From Pseudomonadota bacterium (GTDB taxonomy: Bacteria; Pseudomonadota; Alphaproteobacteria; Rhizobiales; Xanthobacteraceae), in assembly GCA_023386635.1 (NCBI GenBank), contig JAEWJH010000011.1:1-38948 (forward strand): 38,948 nucleotides of DNA, in the 5' to 3' direction. Under the pieces are notes generated by a model, which saw nothing but the letters and a program-made list of their open reading frames with translations, was not told the origin of the DNA and did not search any database. A program made the position numbers and the translations under genes. Position 1 is the stretch's first letter. The number at the start of each line of letters is the position of its first letter. Of this stretch, positions 26,420 through 34,667 are shown piece after piece.

Positions 26420-27742
26420 CTACTTCCCGATGCAGAAATCCCGGAAGATCACGTCCAGCACGTCCTCCACATCGATCCGGCCGGTCAGCCGGCCCAAGGC
26501 ATCCGCCGCACGGCGGAGCGATTCTGCCACCAGCTCGTGCTCGGATGGTCCCAAGGCCTGGGTCAGGCCGGCCAAGGTCGCCTGCAGCAGTGTCCGCTGC
26601 CGCTCGCGGGTCACCAGCGCCGGCTCCTGACCTCGGAGGGCCGAGGCCGCGAAAAGACCCAAGCGATCCATTAAAGATTGAATATTAACATCATTCTTTG
26701 CTGAAATAAAGAACTCATTTTCATTTATTAACTCTTGATCCATTTCTTTACCAAGTAAGTCAATCTTCGTTCGTAACTTCCACACCCCCACCGAAGAAGC
26801 GAACTCCGGTTCTTCTCCCGAATCCGAAAGCCAAAGGATCAGATCAGCGGCCTCTGCTCGCTGCCGCGCCCGCCGGATGCCCTCCTGCTCCACAGGATCG
26901 GCGGATTCCCGGATGCCGGCAGTGTCCAGAACGGTAACTGGATACCCTCCCAGGTCTAGATGAACCTCGATGACGTCCCGCGTCGTGCCCGGCACCGGGG
27001 ACACGATGGCGACATCCCGCCGGGCCAGCCGGTTGAGCAGGGTCGACTTGCCAGCATTGGGCGGTCCCGTCACCGCGACCACCAGGCCGTCCCGCAGCCG
27101 CTCCCCGCGCCGGCCGTCCGCCAGCGCCGCAGCGATCTCGTCACGCAGCGTCCGGACGATGGCCAGCGCCGGCCCGAGCAAATCCTCAGGCACGTCCGCC
27201 TCGTCGGAAAAATCGATCCGCGCCTCGACCAACGCGAGCGCCTCGACGAGCCGCTGCCGCCAGGCCTCGGCCCGGTCACCCAGCAGGCCTTTCATCTGCT
27301 TGAACGCCTGACGCCGCTGCGCGTCAGTCTCGGCGGCGATGAGGTCGCCCAGCCCTTCCACCGCGGTCAGGTCTAGCTTGCCGTTCTCGAAGCCGCGCCG
27401 GGTGAACTCTCCGCCCTCGGCGAGCCGCAGCCCCTCCATGTCGCCCAGCACCCGCAAGGTCGCGGCAATCACCGCCGGACCACCGTGCAATTGCAGCTCG
27501 GCCACATCCTCGCCGGTCTCGCTGTTCGGCCCGGGGAACCAGAGCACCAGCGCCTCGTCAATCATCTCGCCGCCCGGCGTCTCCCTGATGCGGCCGAGCA
27601 CGCCCTTGCGCGGCGCCGGAATGCGGCCGGTGAGCGCCTCCAGCGCGACGCCGGCGCGCGGCCCGGAAATGCGGATGACCGCGATCGCCGCCGGCGGACG
27701 GCCGGACGAAAGAGCAAAGATGGTGTCGCGCGAAGAGGTCAC
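26420..27742 (-). CDS. mnmE: tRNA modification GTPase MnmE (TrmE)
   Basis: A 440-residue GTPase partnering MnmG in wobble-uridine modification. The N-terminal tetrahydrofolate-binding domain (1-118) precedes helical segments around a Ras-like G domain: G1 GPPNAGKS 226-233, G2 TTRD, G3 DTAG 273-276, G4 read as TKID 325-328 (N in most relatives) and G5 SAK 347-349. The C-terminus ends in the obligatory CIGK with C437. Translation starts at a GTG. Between about 26671 and 26770 (residues 325-357, covering G4 and G5) GC content falls to 26%, unlike the rest of the gene. The gene converges on the parS-containing intergenic region. Confidence 0.95.
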   Translation of the reverse strand: MTSSRDTIFALSSGRPPAAIAVIRISGPRAGVALEALTGRIPAPRKGVLGRIRETPGGEMIDEALVLWFPGPNSETGEDVAELQLHGGPAVIAATLRVLGDMEGLRLAEGGEFTRRGFENGKLDLTAVEGLGDLIAAETDAQRRQAFKQMKGLLGDRAEAWRQRLVEALALVEARIDFSDEADVPEDLLGPALAIVRTLRDEIAAALADGRRGERLRDGLVVAVTGPPNAGKSTLLNRLARRDVAIVSPVPGTTRDVIEVHLDLGGYPVTVLDTAGIRESADPVEQEGIRRARQRAEAADLILWLSDSGEEPEFASSVGVWKLRTKIDLLGKEMDQELINENEFFISAKNDVNIQSLMDRLGLFAASALRGQEPALVTRERQRTLLQATLAGLTQALGPSEHELVAESLRRAADALGRLTGRIDVEDVLDVIFRDFCIGK

Positions 27743-27850
27743 ATCGATCTCACGAGGTTAACGATCGGACGGGTGTCGCCCCGCCGCTTTATGGGGCAAG
27801 TTCACCGCAAAGTTCACAACACGGTTCGTTCTACCCATATCGGAAGCACC

Positions 27851-29893
27851 ATGTCCTCCGCCATCACACCTGCGACCAATACCAACCGGCTCTCCAGCGA
27901 GACCAGTCCCTATCTGCTGCAGCATCAGCACAACCCGGTGGACTGGTGGCCGTGGTCGCCGGCAGCGCTCGAGGAGGCGCAGCGGACCAACCGGCCGATC
28001 CTGCTCTCGGTCGGCTATGCCGCCTGCCACTGGTGCCATGTGATGGCGCACGAAAGCTTCGAGGACGAAGCAACCGCGGCGGTGATGAACGAGCTGTTCG
28101 TCAACATCAAAGTCGACCGCGAGGAGCGGCCGGACATCGACCAGATTTACATGCAGGCGCTGCATCATCTCGGCGAGCAGGGTGGCTGGCCGCTGACGAT
28201 GTTTCTCACGCCGAAGGGCGAGCCTTTCTGGGGCGGCACTTATTTTCCGAATGTGTCGCGCTACGGCCGACCGGCCTTCGCCGATGTGCTGCGCGAAGTC
28301 TCGCGCATCTTTCACGAGGAGCCGGCGAAGGTCGCCCAGAACCGCGCGGGCCTGCTCGCAGCGCTGGCCGAGCGCGCGCACGGTGGCGCGCGACCGGCGA
28401 TCGGGCCGCGCGAACTGACGAGCTTTGCCGGGCAGCTCGGCAATGCGTTCGACGGCGTTAACGGCGGATTGCGCGGCGCGCCGAAATTTCCGCAGCCCTC
28501 GATGCTGGAATTCCTCTGGCGCGCCGGTCAGCGCAGCGGCGACGCGCAGTTCTTTGCGACGGTGGAGCATACGCTCGACCGCATGAGCGAGGGCGGCATC
28601 TACGATCATCTCGGCGGCGGCTATTCGCGCTATTCGGTCGACGAGCGCTGGCTGGTGCCGCATTTCGAAAAGATGCTGTACGACAACGCGCAGTTGCTCG
28701 ATCTGCTGACACTCGCGTGGCAGCGTACGCGCAAGCCGCTGTTCCGGCAGCGTGCCACCGAAACGGTGCAATGGCTTGCGCGCGAGATGACGACGGCGAA
28801 CGGCGCGTTCAGCGCCTCGCTCGATGCCGACAGCGAAGGCGAGGAAGGCAAGTTCTATGTCTGGTCGCCCGACGAGATCGCCCGCGTACTCGGCGCGGAT
28901 GACGCGGCATTCCTCGCGTGCTTCTACGACGTGACGCCTGATGGGAATTTCGAGGGCCACACGATCCTCAATCGCCTGAAGGCGCCGGATCGCAGCGAAG
29001 ACGATGAGCAGAGACTGACGACGTTGCGCAGCAAGCTGTTGCACGCGCGCGCGGCGCGCATACGGCCCGGCCTCGACGACAAGGTGCTGGCGGACTGGAA
29101 CGGACTAATGATCGCCGCGCTGGTCCATGCCGGCGTCGCGTTCGGCGAACCGTCATGGTTGGACATGGCGAAACGTGCGTTCGCGTTCATCGCCACGTCG
29201 ATGACGAAGAATAATCGTCTCGGGCACTCCTGGCGCGACGGCCGGCTGCTTTTTCCGGGGCTGGCCTCGGACTTCGCGGCGATGATCCGCGCCGCGCTGG
29301 CGCTGCACGAAGCGACCGGCGAAAGCGACGACCTCGCGCAGGCACTGCGCTGGCAGGCGGCGCTCGAGCAGCACTACGTCGATCCAGCGACCGGCGGCTA
29401 CTTTCTCACCGCCGACGACGCGGAAGGTCTGGTGGTGCGGCCGCATTCAACCGCCGACGATGCGATCCCCAATCACAACGCGGTGGCGGCGGCCAATCTC
29501 GTCCGGCTCGCGGCAGCCAGCGGCGACGACCGTTTCCGTGCACGAGCGGATCAACTGTTCGACGGAGTGCTCCCTGTCGCGGAGAAAAACTGGTTCGCCC
29601 ATGTCGCATTGCTCAGTGCGCTCGATCTGCGGCTGCGTGTCGCCGAGATCGTCGTGACCGGATCGGGCGATGCGGCACGGACGCTGCTCGATGCAGCGCT
29701 CGCCGTGCCGTACACCAACCGCATGGTGCTGCGCGCGCCGTCGGCCGACGCACTGCCGGCGGGCCATCCGGCGCGGGAGAAGATCAAGGCCACGTCCGGC
29801 GCCGCGGCCTTCATCTGCGTCGGCGAAACCTGTTCGCTGCCGGTGACGACAGCGGAGAGGATCGCTGAGATGGTTGAGGGCATAAGCAAATAA
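27851..29893 (+). CDS. DUF255 thioredoxin-domain protein (YyaL/SSP411 family)
   Basis: A 680-residue protein with an N-terminal thioredoxin-like domain and a C-terminal six-hairpin (alpha/alpha-barrel) glycosidase-like domain. The start RLSSETSPYLLQHQHNPVDW is diagnostic, and the CHWC motif at 59-62 in YAACHWCHVMAHESFED replaces the usual CxxC. GGWPLTMFLTP and HLGGGYSRYSVDERWLVPHFEKMLYDNAQL are further family marks. The function of the family is unsettled. The ATG at 27851 has GGAAG upstream; the longer open frame overlaps mnmE. It is divergent from mnmE across 108 bases. Confidence 0.93.
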   Translation: MSSAITPATNTNRLSSETSPYLLQHQHNPVDWWPWSPAALEEAQRTNRPILLSVGYAACHWCHVMAHESFEDEATAAVMNELFVNIKVDREERPDIDQIYMQALHHLGEQGGWPLTMFLTPKGEPFWGGTYFPNVSRYGRPAFADVLREVSRIFHEEPAKVAQNRAGLLAALAERAHGGARPAIGPRELTSFAGQLGNAFDGVNGGLRGAPKFPQPSMLEFLWRAGQRSGDAQFFATVEHTLDRMSEGGIYDHLGGGYSRYSVDERWLVPHFEKMLYDNAQLLDLLTLAWQRTRKPLFRQRATETVQWLAREMTTANGAFSASLDADSEGEEGKFYVWSPDEIARVLGADDAAFLACFYDVTPDGNFEGHTILNRLKAPDRSEDDEQRLTTLRSKLLHARAARIRPGLDDKVLADWNGLMIAALVHAGVAFGEPSWLDMAKRAFAFIATSMTKNNRLGHSWRDGRLLFPGLASDFAAMIRAALALHEATGESDDLAQALRWQAALEQHYVDPATGGYFLTADDAEGLVVRPHSTADDAIPNHNAVAAANLVRLAAASGDDRFRARADQLFDGVLPVAEKNWFAHVALLSALDLRLRVAEIVVTGSGDAARTLLDAALAVPYTNRMVLRAPSADALPAGHPAREKIKATSGAAAFICVGETCSLPVTTAERIAEMVEGISK

Positions 29894-29902
29894 CTGACAG
29901 CC

Positions 29903-30022
29903 GTCATGCCCGCACTTGTTGCGGGCATCCACGTCTTTCTTCATTTCGTACAGAAAGTCGTGGATTGCCGTGCACGGCCTTCGAAGAACGGCGTTCTTAC
30001 GACGCCTATGTCCGGCCATGAC
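29903..30022. repeat. Palindromic intergenic repeat (GTCATGCCCGC type)
   Basis: Outer ends GTCATG and CATGAC are inverted; the left part holds the hairpin ATGCCCGCA / TGCGGGCAT (29906-29928), and CCACGTCTTTC and GAAAGTCGTGG pair across the middle. It lies between convergent DUF255 and rho genes. A half copy is at 7950-7980. Confidence 0.7.
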
Positions 30023-30042
30023 GTGGAGAAAATTGTTTTCGC

Positions 30043-30077
30043 AAAAAAACTCCGGCTGGATCGCTCCAGCCGGAGTT
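30043..30077 (-). terminator. Rho-independent terminator after rho
   Basis: On the minus strand a 13-base-pair stem (AACTCCGGCTGGA arms, four-base loop) is followed by a run of seven T residues. It lies 35 bases beyond the rho stop codon, so the rho gene itself ends in an intrinsic terminator. Confidence 0.93.
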
Positions 30078-30111
30078 GTTCGTCGACGTACGATCAATCG
30101 ATCGCGGGACT

Positions 30112-31377
30112 TTACGTGTTCATCGATTCGAAGAACTCGCCGTTGGTCTTGGTGTTGCGGAGCTTGTCCAACAGGAAGTCGATGGCATCCATCGTTCCCA
30201 TCGGATTGAGGATGCGGCGCAGGACGTACATCTTCTTGAGCTGCTGCGGCTCGGTGAGCAGCTCTTCCTTGCGCGTGCCGGAGCGGGTGATGTCGATCGC
30301 CGGGAAGGTGCGCTTGTCGGCGACCTTGCGGTCAAGGATGATTTCCGAGTTACCGGTGCCCTTGAACTCTTCGAAGATCACTTCGTCCATGCGCGAGCCG
30401 GTATCGATCAGCGCGGTCGCGATGATCGTCAGCGACCCGCCTTCCTCGATATTACGTGCGGCACCGAAGAAGCGTTTCGGCCGCTGCAGCGCATTGGCAT
30501 CGACGCCGCCGGTGAGCACCTTGCCGGATGACGGCACCACGGTGTTGTAGGCGCGGCCGAGGCGGGTGATCGAATCGAGCAGGATCACCACGTCGCGGCC
30601 ATGCTCGACCAGACGCTTCGCCTTCTCGATCACCATTTCCGCGACGGCGACGTGGCGGGTTGCCGGTTCGTCGAAGGTCGAGGAGATCACCTCGCCTTTC
30701 ACCGAGCGTTGCATGTCGGTGACTTCCTCCGGCCGCTCGTCGATCAGAAGAACGATCAGATAGCATTCCGGATGATTGGCGGTGATCGCGTGAGCGATGT
30801 TCTGCAACAGCACCGTCTTGCCGGTCCGCGGCGGCGCGACGACCAGCGCGCGCTGGCCCTTGCCGATCGGCGAGACGATATCGATGACGCGAGCAGAGAG
30901 ATCCTTCTTGGTCGGATCGTCGTGCTCCATCTTCAGCCGCTCGTCGGGATAGAGCGGCGTCAGATTGTCGAAGTTGACCTTGTGCTTGGCCTTCTCCGGG
31001 TCCTCGAAATTGAGCTGGTTGACCTTGAGCAGGGCGAAATAGCGTTCGCCTTCCTTCGGTGAGCGGATCTGGCCCTCGACCGTGTCGCCGGTGCGCAGGC
31101 CGAAGCGGCGAATCTGCGACGGCGAGACGTAGATGTCGTCAGGCCCGGACAGGTAGTTGGATTCCGGCGAACGCAGGAAGCCGAAGCCGTCCGGCAGCAC
31201 CTCGACCACGCCTTCGCCGATGATGTCGACTTCCTGCGCGGCCAATTGCTTGAGGATCGCGAACATCAGCTCCTGCTTGCGCATGGTGCTGGCGTTCTCC
31301 ACCTGATTTTCTTCGGCGAAGGCAACAAGCTCCGCCGGTGTCTTGGATTTGAGGTCTTGAAGTTTCATTTCCCGCAT
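30112..31377 (-). CDS. rho: Transcription termination factor Rho
   Basis: A 421-residue hexameric RNA helicase that ends transcription. The N-terminal helical domain (MREMKLQDLKSKTPAELVAF) precedes the cold-shock-like RNA-binding domain with DGFGFLRSP, then the ATPase with the P-loop APPRTGKT, LLIDERPEEVTDM, the Q-loop region and LLDSITRLGRAYN, ending LLDKLRNTKTNGEFFESMNT. ATG 31377 is chosen because it begins the conserved MREMKLQDL; ATG 31368 three codons in is possible. Length matches the family. It lies 316 bases downstream of hemJ on the same strand. Confidence 0.97.
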   Translation of the reverse strand: MREMKLQDLKSKTPAELVAFAEENQVENASTMRKQELMFAILKQLAAQEVDIIGEGVVEVLPDGFGFLRSPESNYLSGPDDIYVSPSQIRRFGLRTGDTVEGQIRSPKEGERYFALLKVNQLNFEDPEKAKHKVNFDNLTPLYPDERLKMEHDDPTKKDLSARVIDIVSPIGKGQRALVVAPPRTGKTVLLQNIAHAITANHPECYLIVLLIDERPEEVTDMQRSVKGEVISSTFDEPATRHVAVAEMVIEKAKRLVEHGRDVVILLDSITRLGRAYNTVVPSSGKVLTGGVDANALQRPKRFFGAARNIEEGGSLTIIATALIDTGSRMDEVIFEEFKGTGNSEIILDRKVADKRTFPAIDITRSGTRKEELLTEPQQLKKMYVLRRILNPMGTMDAIDFLLDKLRNTKTNGEFFESMNT

Positions 31378-31693
31378 GCGGGGGAGTCCTGTTGAGAAAC
31401 CGGCGGCGATCCCAGGTTGCACCGACGAAAGAGGAGGGAAGGAAGCGAAGAGTCGCGGGTCGATCGGGTGATCTATGGTGCTGCGGTCTTGCTGGCTGTG
31501 AACGTGTGATGAGGTCTGGAGACGGGGAGTGGTCCCGGTCCTACTTGTCCGCCCCAAGATCCGGAATCGAGATCGGAAATCGAGGACCGGACCGCGACAG
31601 CATCAGCCTGCGTTCGGTGGGATGCAGACAAAATAGAAAAGTCCGCCCCGCTTCGCAAGGGCACTGAGGGCCGGGATGACGAAATCTCGTGTT
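31378..31693. other. Gap between hemJ and rho
   Basis: Probably the rho leader and promoter. I see no gene and no hairpin with a T-run after hemJ. The 63-residue minus-strand frame at 31473-31664 has no family features. A long leader would fit Rho autoregulation known in other bacteria, but no regulatory motif is evident here. Confidence 0.45.
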
Positions 31694-32116
31694 CTAGAAC
31701 GGCTTGACCACCACCAGGATCACGATTCCGATGAGAAAAATCGTTACTACCTCATTGATAATACGGTAGAATTTCTTGCTATGGGGGTTGTGATCGCGCT
31801 CCAGGGCGCCAGCCCAGCGGGTGAACAAACCGTGCAGGCCCGTCATCGCCAGGACCAAGGCGAGCTTGCCGTGAAACCAGCCATCCTTCAGAAACCCGCC
31901 CTGCAGCACCAGCCAGAGGCCGAGGGCCCAGGTGACCAGCAGGGCCGGCATCATGATCACATTCAGTAGCCGCCGTTCCATCAGCTTGAAGGTGTTGGCC
32001 TGGGCCGAACCCGGGGCGGCGTCGCAGTGATAGACGAAGAGACGGGGGAGGTAGAGCATCCCCGCCATCCAGGCGATTACCGCGATGATATGGATCGCCT
32101 TCACCCAGAGATACAT
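31694..32116 (-). CDS. hemJ: Protoporphyrinogen IX oxidase HemJ
   Basis: A 140-residue inner-membrane protein with four predicted membrane segments that oxidises protoporphyrinogen IX in heme synthesis in bacteria lacking HemG/HemY. The N-terminal WVKAIHIIAVIAWMAGMLYLPRLFVYH supplies the conserved H9, R25 and H30, and K in FHGKLALVLAMTGLH is also conserved. The ATG at 32116 has AAGGGA about ten bases upstream. In relatives it clusters with hemE or hemH and rho near the origin; here hemE is not found between it and the candidate origin. Confidence 0.92.
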   Translation of the reverse strand: MYLWVKAIHIIAVIAWMAGMLYLPRLFVYHCDAAPGSAQANTFKLMERRLLNVIMMPALLVTWALGLWLVLQGGFLKDGWFHGKLALVLAMTGLHGLFTRWAGALERDHNPHSKKFYRIINEVVTIFLIGIVILVVVKPF

Positions 32117-32563
32117 GAGCCGTCCCTTGATCGAGAGTCCCTGCGGCTCTCTCGCGATCCGCCGGGGGCGGGGAGTTGTACACCCTCTCCCGGTGATCTC
32201 GCTCTTCCTCATACTATCTAGAGATTCTGGTTGTTGTAGTTATTAGGCGGGGGATTGGACTCACACTTTGCCGTCCACATCTTGTCCCCGTCTTCGCCAA
32301 TGTTCTCCCCAGTCCCGCTCGCGTCCACTGGGAACGTCCACGGTCCGGCATTTGCCGCAAATCCCGATGATTCCAGCACCCCACCCCCGCAATTCCCATT
32401 GTTCTCTGCACAGCGGTTGGTGAAACACCGGTTTGCAGCTCCGGGACTCTCCCGAAGGCACGGATGTTGATAGGTTGGCGCGTCATCCCGTGCGCCGCTT
32501 GCTTCGCCGGCTCCGGCGTGGCCTCGTCCCGCTTCATCCACAGGATCGCCACAGCGTTATCCG
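32117..32563. other. Candidate chromosomal replication origin (oriC)
   Basis: A 447-base gene-free gap between divergent hemJ and the kinase/pyrophosphorylase gene. Five GANTC methylation sites fall in 315 bases (32135, 32223, 32258, 32369, 32445) where about one per 256 bases is expected in random sequence. DnaA-box-like sequences are TCATCCACA at 32534-32542 (eight of nine) and TGTTGATAG at 32466-32474 (seven of nine on the minus strand), with weaker TCCAC-containing matches near 32272 and 32323. A relatively AT-rich stretch at 32213-32245 could be an unwinding element. In Caulobacter the origin lies beside the homologue of the gene at 32564, and parS lies several kilobases away, as here. 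No full CtrA site was seen. Boundaries are arbitrary. Confidence 0.5.
32534..32542 (+). promoter_or_regulatory. DnaA-box-like sequence in candidate oriC
   Basis: TCATCCACA differs from TTATCCACA only at the second base. It is 22 bases before the ATG of the kinase/pyrophosphorylase gene. Confidence 0.45.
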
Positions 32564-33397
32564 ATGCCCCAGACCGGCTACTTCCATCTGCACCTCGTGT
32601 CGGATTCCACCGGCGAAACCCTGATCACCGTGGCGCGCGCCGCCGCCGCGCAATACGCCCATGTGCAGCCGGTCGAGCACGTCTATCCGATGGTGCGGAC
32701 CCGCAAACAACTCGACCACGCGCTCAACGAGATCGCCGAGACGCCGGGGCTCGTCCTGTTCACATTGATCGAGGAAGACCTGGTCGAAAGTCTCGAGAAC
32801 CATTGCCGCGAACTGAACCTGCCGTGCATGTCGATCCTCGGCCCTGTGCTGCGGCTGTTCCAGTCCTATCTCGGCGCCGAGACGCTGCATCGCGTCGGCG
32901 CGCAGCACGTCCTCAATGCGGAATATTTCAACCGCATCGAGGCGCTCAATTTCACCATGATGCATGACGACGGGCAGAACACACAGACGCTGGACGATGC
33001 GGATGTGGTGCTGGTCGGTGTGTCGCGCACGTCGAAGACGCCGACCTCGATCTATCTGGCCAATCGCGGCGTGAAGACCGGCAACGTCCCGCTGGTGCCG
33101 GGCGTGCCGGTGTCGCCCGATGTGGAAAATCTCAAGCGTCCGCTGGTGGTCGGGCTGTTCGCGAGCCCGGAACGCATCGTGCAGATCCGCGAGAACCGGC
33201 TGCTCGGCCTCAACGCGCATCGCGACGACGACCGCTATATCGACCGCACGGCGGTGGCGGAGGAGGTGGCGTTCTCGCGGCGGCTGTGTGCGAAACACCG
33301 CTGGCCGCTGATCGACGTCACCCGCCGTTCGATCGAGGAAACGGCGGCCGCCGTACTGAAGCTGTTCGCCGAGCGCAAGCGCGCGCCGGGGGTATGA
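32564..33397 (+). CDS. Bifunctional kinase/pyrophosphorylase (PEP synthase or PPDK regulatory protein, DUF299)
   Basis: A 277-residue protein of the family that inactivates phosphoenolpyruvate synthase or pyruvate phosphate dikinase by ADP-dependent threonine phosphorylation and reactivates it by Pi-dependent pyrophosphorolysis. The N-terminal FHLHLVSDSTGETL and the P-loop GVSRTSKT at 152-159 are diagnostic, with PTSIYLANRGVKTGNVPLVP and DVTRRSIEETAA after it. Which dikinase is the target cannot be read from the sequence; PPDK is usual in Hyphomicrobiales. Homologues flank the replication origin in Caulobacter and are gene number one in Rickettsia. The stop overlaps the maf start (ATGA). Confidence 0.93.
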   Translation: MPQTGYFHLHLVSDSTGETLITVARAAAAQYAHVQPVEHVYPMVRTRKQLDHALNEIAETPGLVLFTLIEEDLVESLENHCRELNLPCMSILGPVLRLFQSYLGAETLHRVGAQHVLNAEYFNRIEALNFTMMHDDGQNTQTLDDADVVLVGVSRTSKTPTSIYLANRGVKTGNVPLVPGVPVSPDVENLKRPLVVGLFASPERIVQIRENRLLGLNAHRDDDRYIDRTAVAEEVAFSRRLCAKHRWPLIDVTRRSIEETAAAVLKLFAERKRAPGV

Positions 33398-34017
33398 GCA
33401 TGGCCGGTGTCGGACTTTGGCGCGGCGACGCGCCGCTGGTGCTCGCCTCGCGCAGCGAAGTGCGCGGCAAGGTGCTGGCCGCCGCGGCGATCCCGCTGGA
33501 GATCATGCCGGCGCAGATCGACGAACGCGCGGTGGAGGCGCAGAGCGGCGTCACCGCACCCGATCGCGTGGCCGTCACGCTGGCGCGCGCCAAGGCGCTG
33601 GCGATCTCCGCGCAACTGCCGGGGCGGGTGGTGCTCGGCGCCGACCAGACGTTGGCGCTCGCCGAGCAGCGGTTCTCCAAGTCGCGCGGTCGCGATGGCG
33701 CCGCCGCGCAATTGCGCGCGCTGGCGGGCAAGACCCATGCGTTGCATTCCGGCATCGCGCTCGCGCGCGACAACCGGATCCTGTTCGAGCATTGCGCCAC
33801 CGCGCGGCTGCGCATGCGCGCGCTGGATGACGCGATGATCGACACTTATCTCGATGCCGCCGGCGACGCGGCGCTGTCGAGCGTCGGCGCCTATCAGATC
33901 GAAGGGCCAGGCATTCATCTGTTCGAGACGGTGGAGGGCGACTATTTCACCATCGTCGGCATGCCGCTGCTGCCGCTGCTGGCCTATCTGCGGCAGGCGA
34001 AGCTGGTGGCGGTGTGA
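33394..34017 (+). CDS. maf: Maf-family nucleotide pyrophosphatase
   Basis: A 207-residue Maf/HAM1-like protein that hydrolyses non-canonical or excess nucleoside triphosphates. LVLASRSEVRGKVL (17-28) is the substrate-binding start, VVLGADQTLALAEQ holds the catalytic Asp, and ALSSVGAYQIEGPGIHLFETVEGDYFTIVGMPLLPL is the C-terminal signature. The variable loop (SKSRGRDGAAAQLRALAGKTHAL) is of the YceF type, but specificity is not certain. The start overlaps the upstream stop by four bases; ATG 33400 is an alternative. Confidence 0.9.
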   Translation: MSMAGVGLWRGDAPLVLASRSEVRGKVLAAAAIPLEIMPAQIDERAVEAQSGVTAPDRVAVTLARAKALAISAQLPGRVVLGADQTLALAEQRFSKSRGRDGAAAQLRALAGKTHALHSGIALARDNRILFEHCATARLRMRALDDAMIDTYLDAAGDAALSSVGAYQIEGPGIHLFETVEGDYFTIVGMPLLPLLAYLRQAKLVAV

Positions 34018-34038
34018 GAGCGTGATGGTTGTGTTTCC

Positions 34039-34662
34039 ATGATCGTGCTTGGCCTCACCGGATCGATCGGCATGGGCAAATCGGCGACGGCGCGGATGTT
34101 CGCCGAGGCCGGCGTGCCGGTGCACGATGCCGATGCCACGGTGCACAAGCTCTATGACGGCGCGGCGGTGGCGCCGATCGAGGCGGCGTTTCCCGGCGCG
34201 ACGCGCGACGGCAGCGTCGATCGCACGCTGCTCGGGGCGCAAGTGGTCGGCAAGCCGGAGCAACTGAAAAAACTCGAAGCGATCGTGCATCCGCTGGTGA
34301 CGCGGGACCGCGAGCAGTTCCTGGCCGATGCCCGCGCTGCCGGCGCATCGGTGGCTGTGCTCGATATTCCGCTGCTCTACGAGACCGGTGCCGAGCGCGC
34401 CTGCGACGCGGTGGTGGTGGTCTCGGCGCCGCATGACGTGCAGCGCGAGCGTGTGCTGGCGCGGCCGGGCATGACCGCCGAACGGTTCGAGCAATTGCTG
34501 TTCCGGCAGATGCCGGACGAGGAAAAGCGTCGCCGCGCCGATTTCATCGTGGATACGTCGCAGGGCTTCGACGTGGCGCGCGCGCAGGTGGCGGACATTC
34601 TCCAGGCCGCGGCTACAATCACGCCGCGCCGACGCGATTCGGCCAAACCCGGACCCGAGTAA
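34039..34662 (+). CDS. coaE: Dephospho-CoA kinase
   Basis: A 207-residue P-loop kinase for the last step of coenzyme A synthesis. GLTGSIGMGKS (residues 5-15) is the Walker A, DADATVHKLYD is the CoA-substrate motif, and LDIPLLYETGAE and RPGMTAERFEQLLFRQMPDEEKRRRADFIVDTS are diagnostic. No ribosome binding site is evident. It follows maf by 21 bases. In many relatives aroE lies between maf and coaE; it is absent here. Confidence 0.95.
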   Translation: MIVLGLTGSIGMGKSATARMFAEAGVPVHDADATVHKLYDGAAVAPIEAAFPGATRDGSVDRTLLGAQVVGKPEQLKKLEAIVHPLVTRDREQFLADARAAGASVAVLDIPLLYETGAERACDAVVVVSAPHDVQRERVLARPGMTAERFEQLLFRQMPDEEKRRRADFIVDTSQGFDVARAQVADILQAAATITPRRRDSAKPGPE

Positions 34663-34667
34663 AGACC

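Noticed and set aside
26665..26790. Frameshift or insertion in mnmE because of the AT-rich patch
   Set aside because: The frame is intact and G4 and G5 motifs and the C-terminal CIGK are all in register at normal length.
32417..32427. Half parS-like GGTGAAACA in the candidate origin
   Set aside because: Only one half matches; the left half shows no resemblance to the palindrome.
32214..32552. Overlapping minus-strand open frames of 66-112 residues in the candidate origin
   Set aside because: They overlap in several frames, have no family features and fall in a gap expected to be non-coding.
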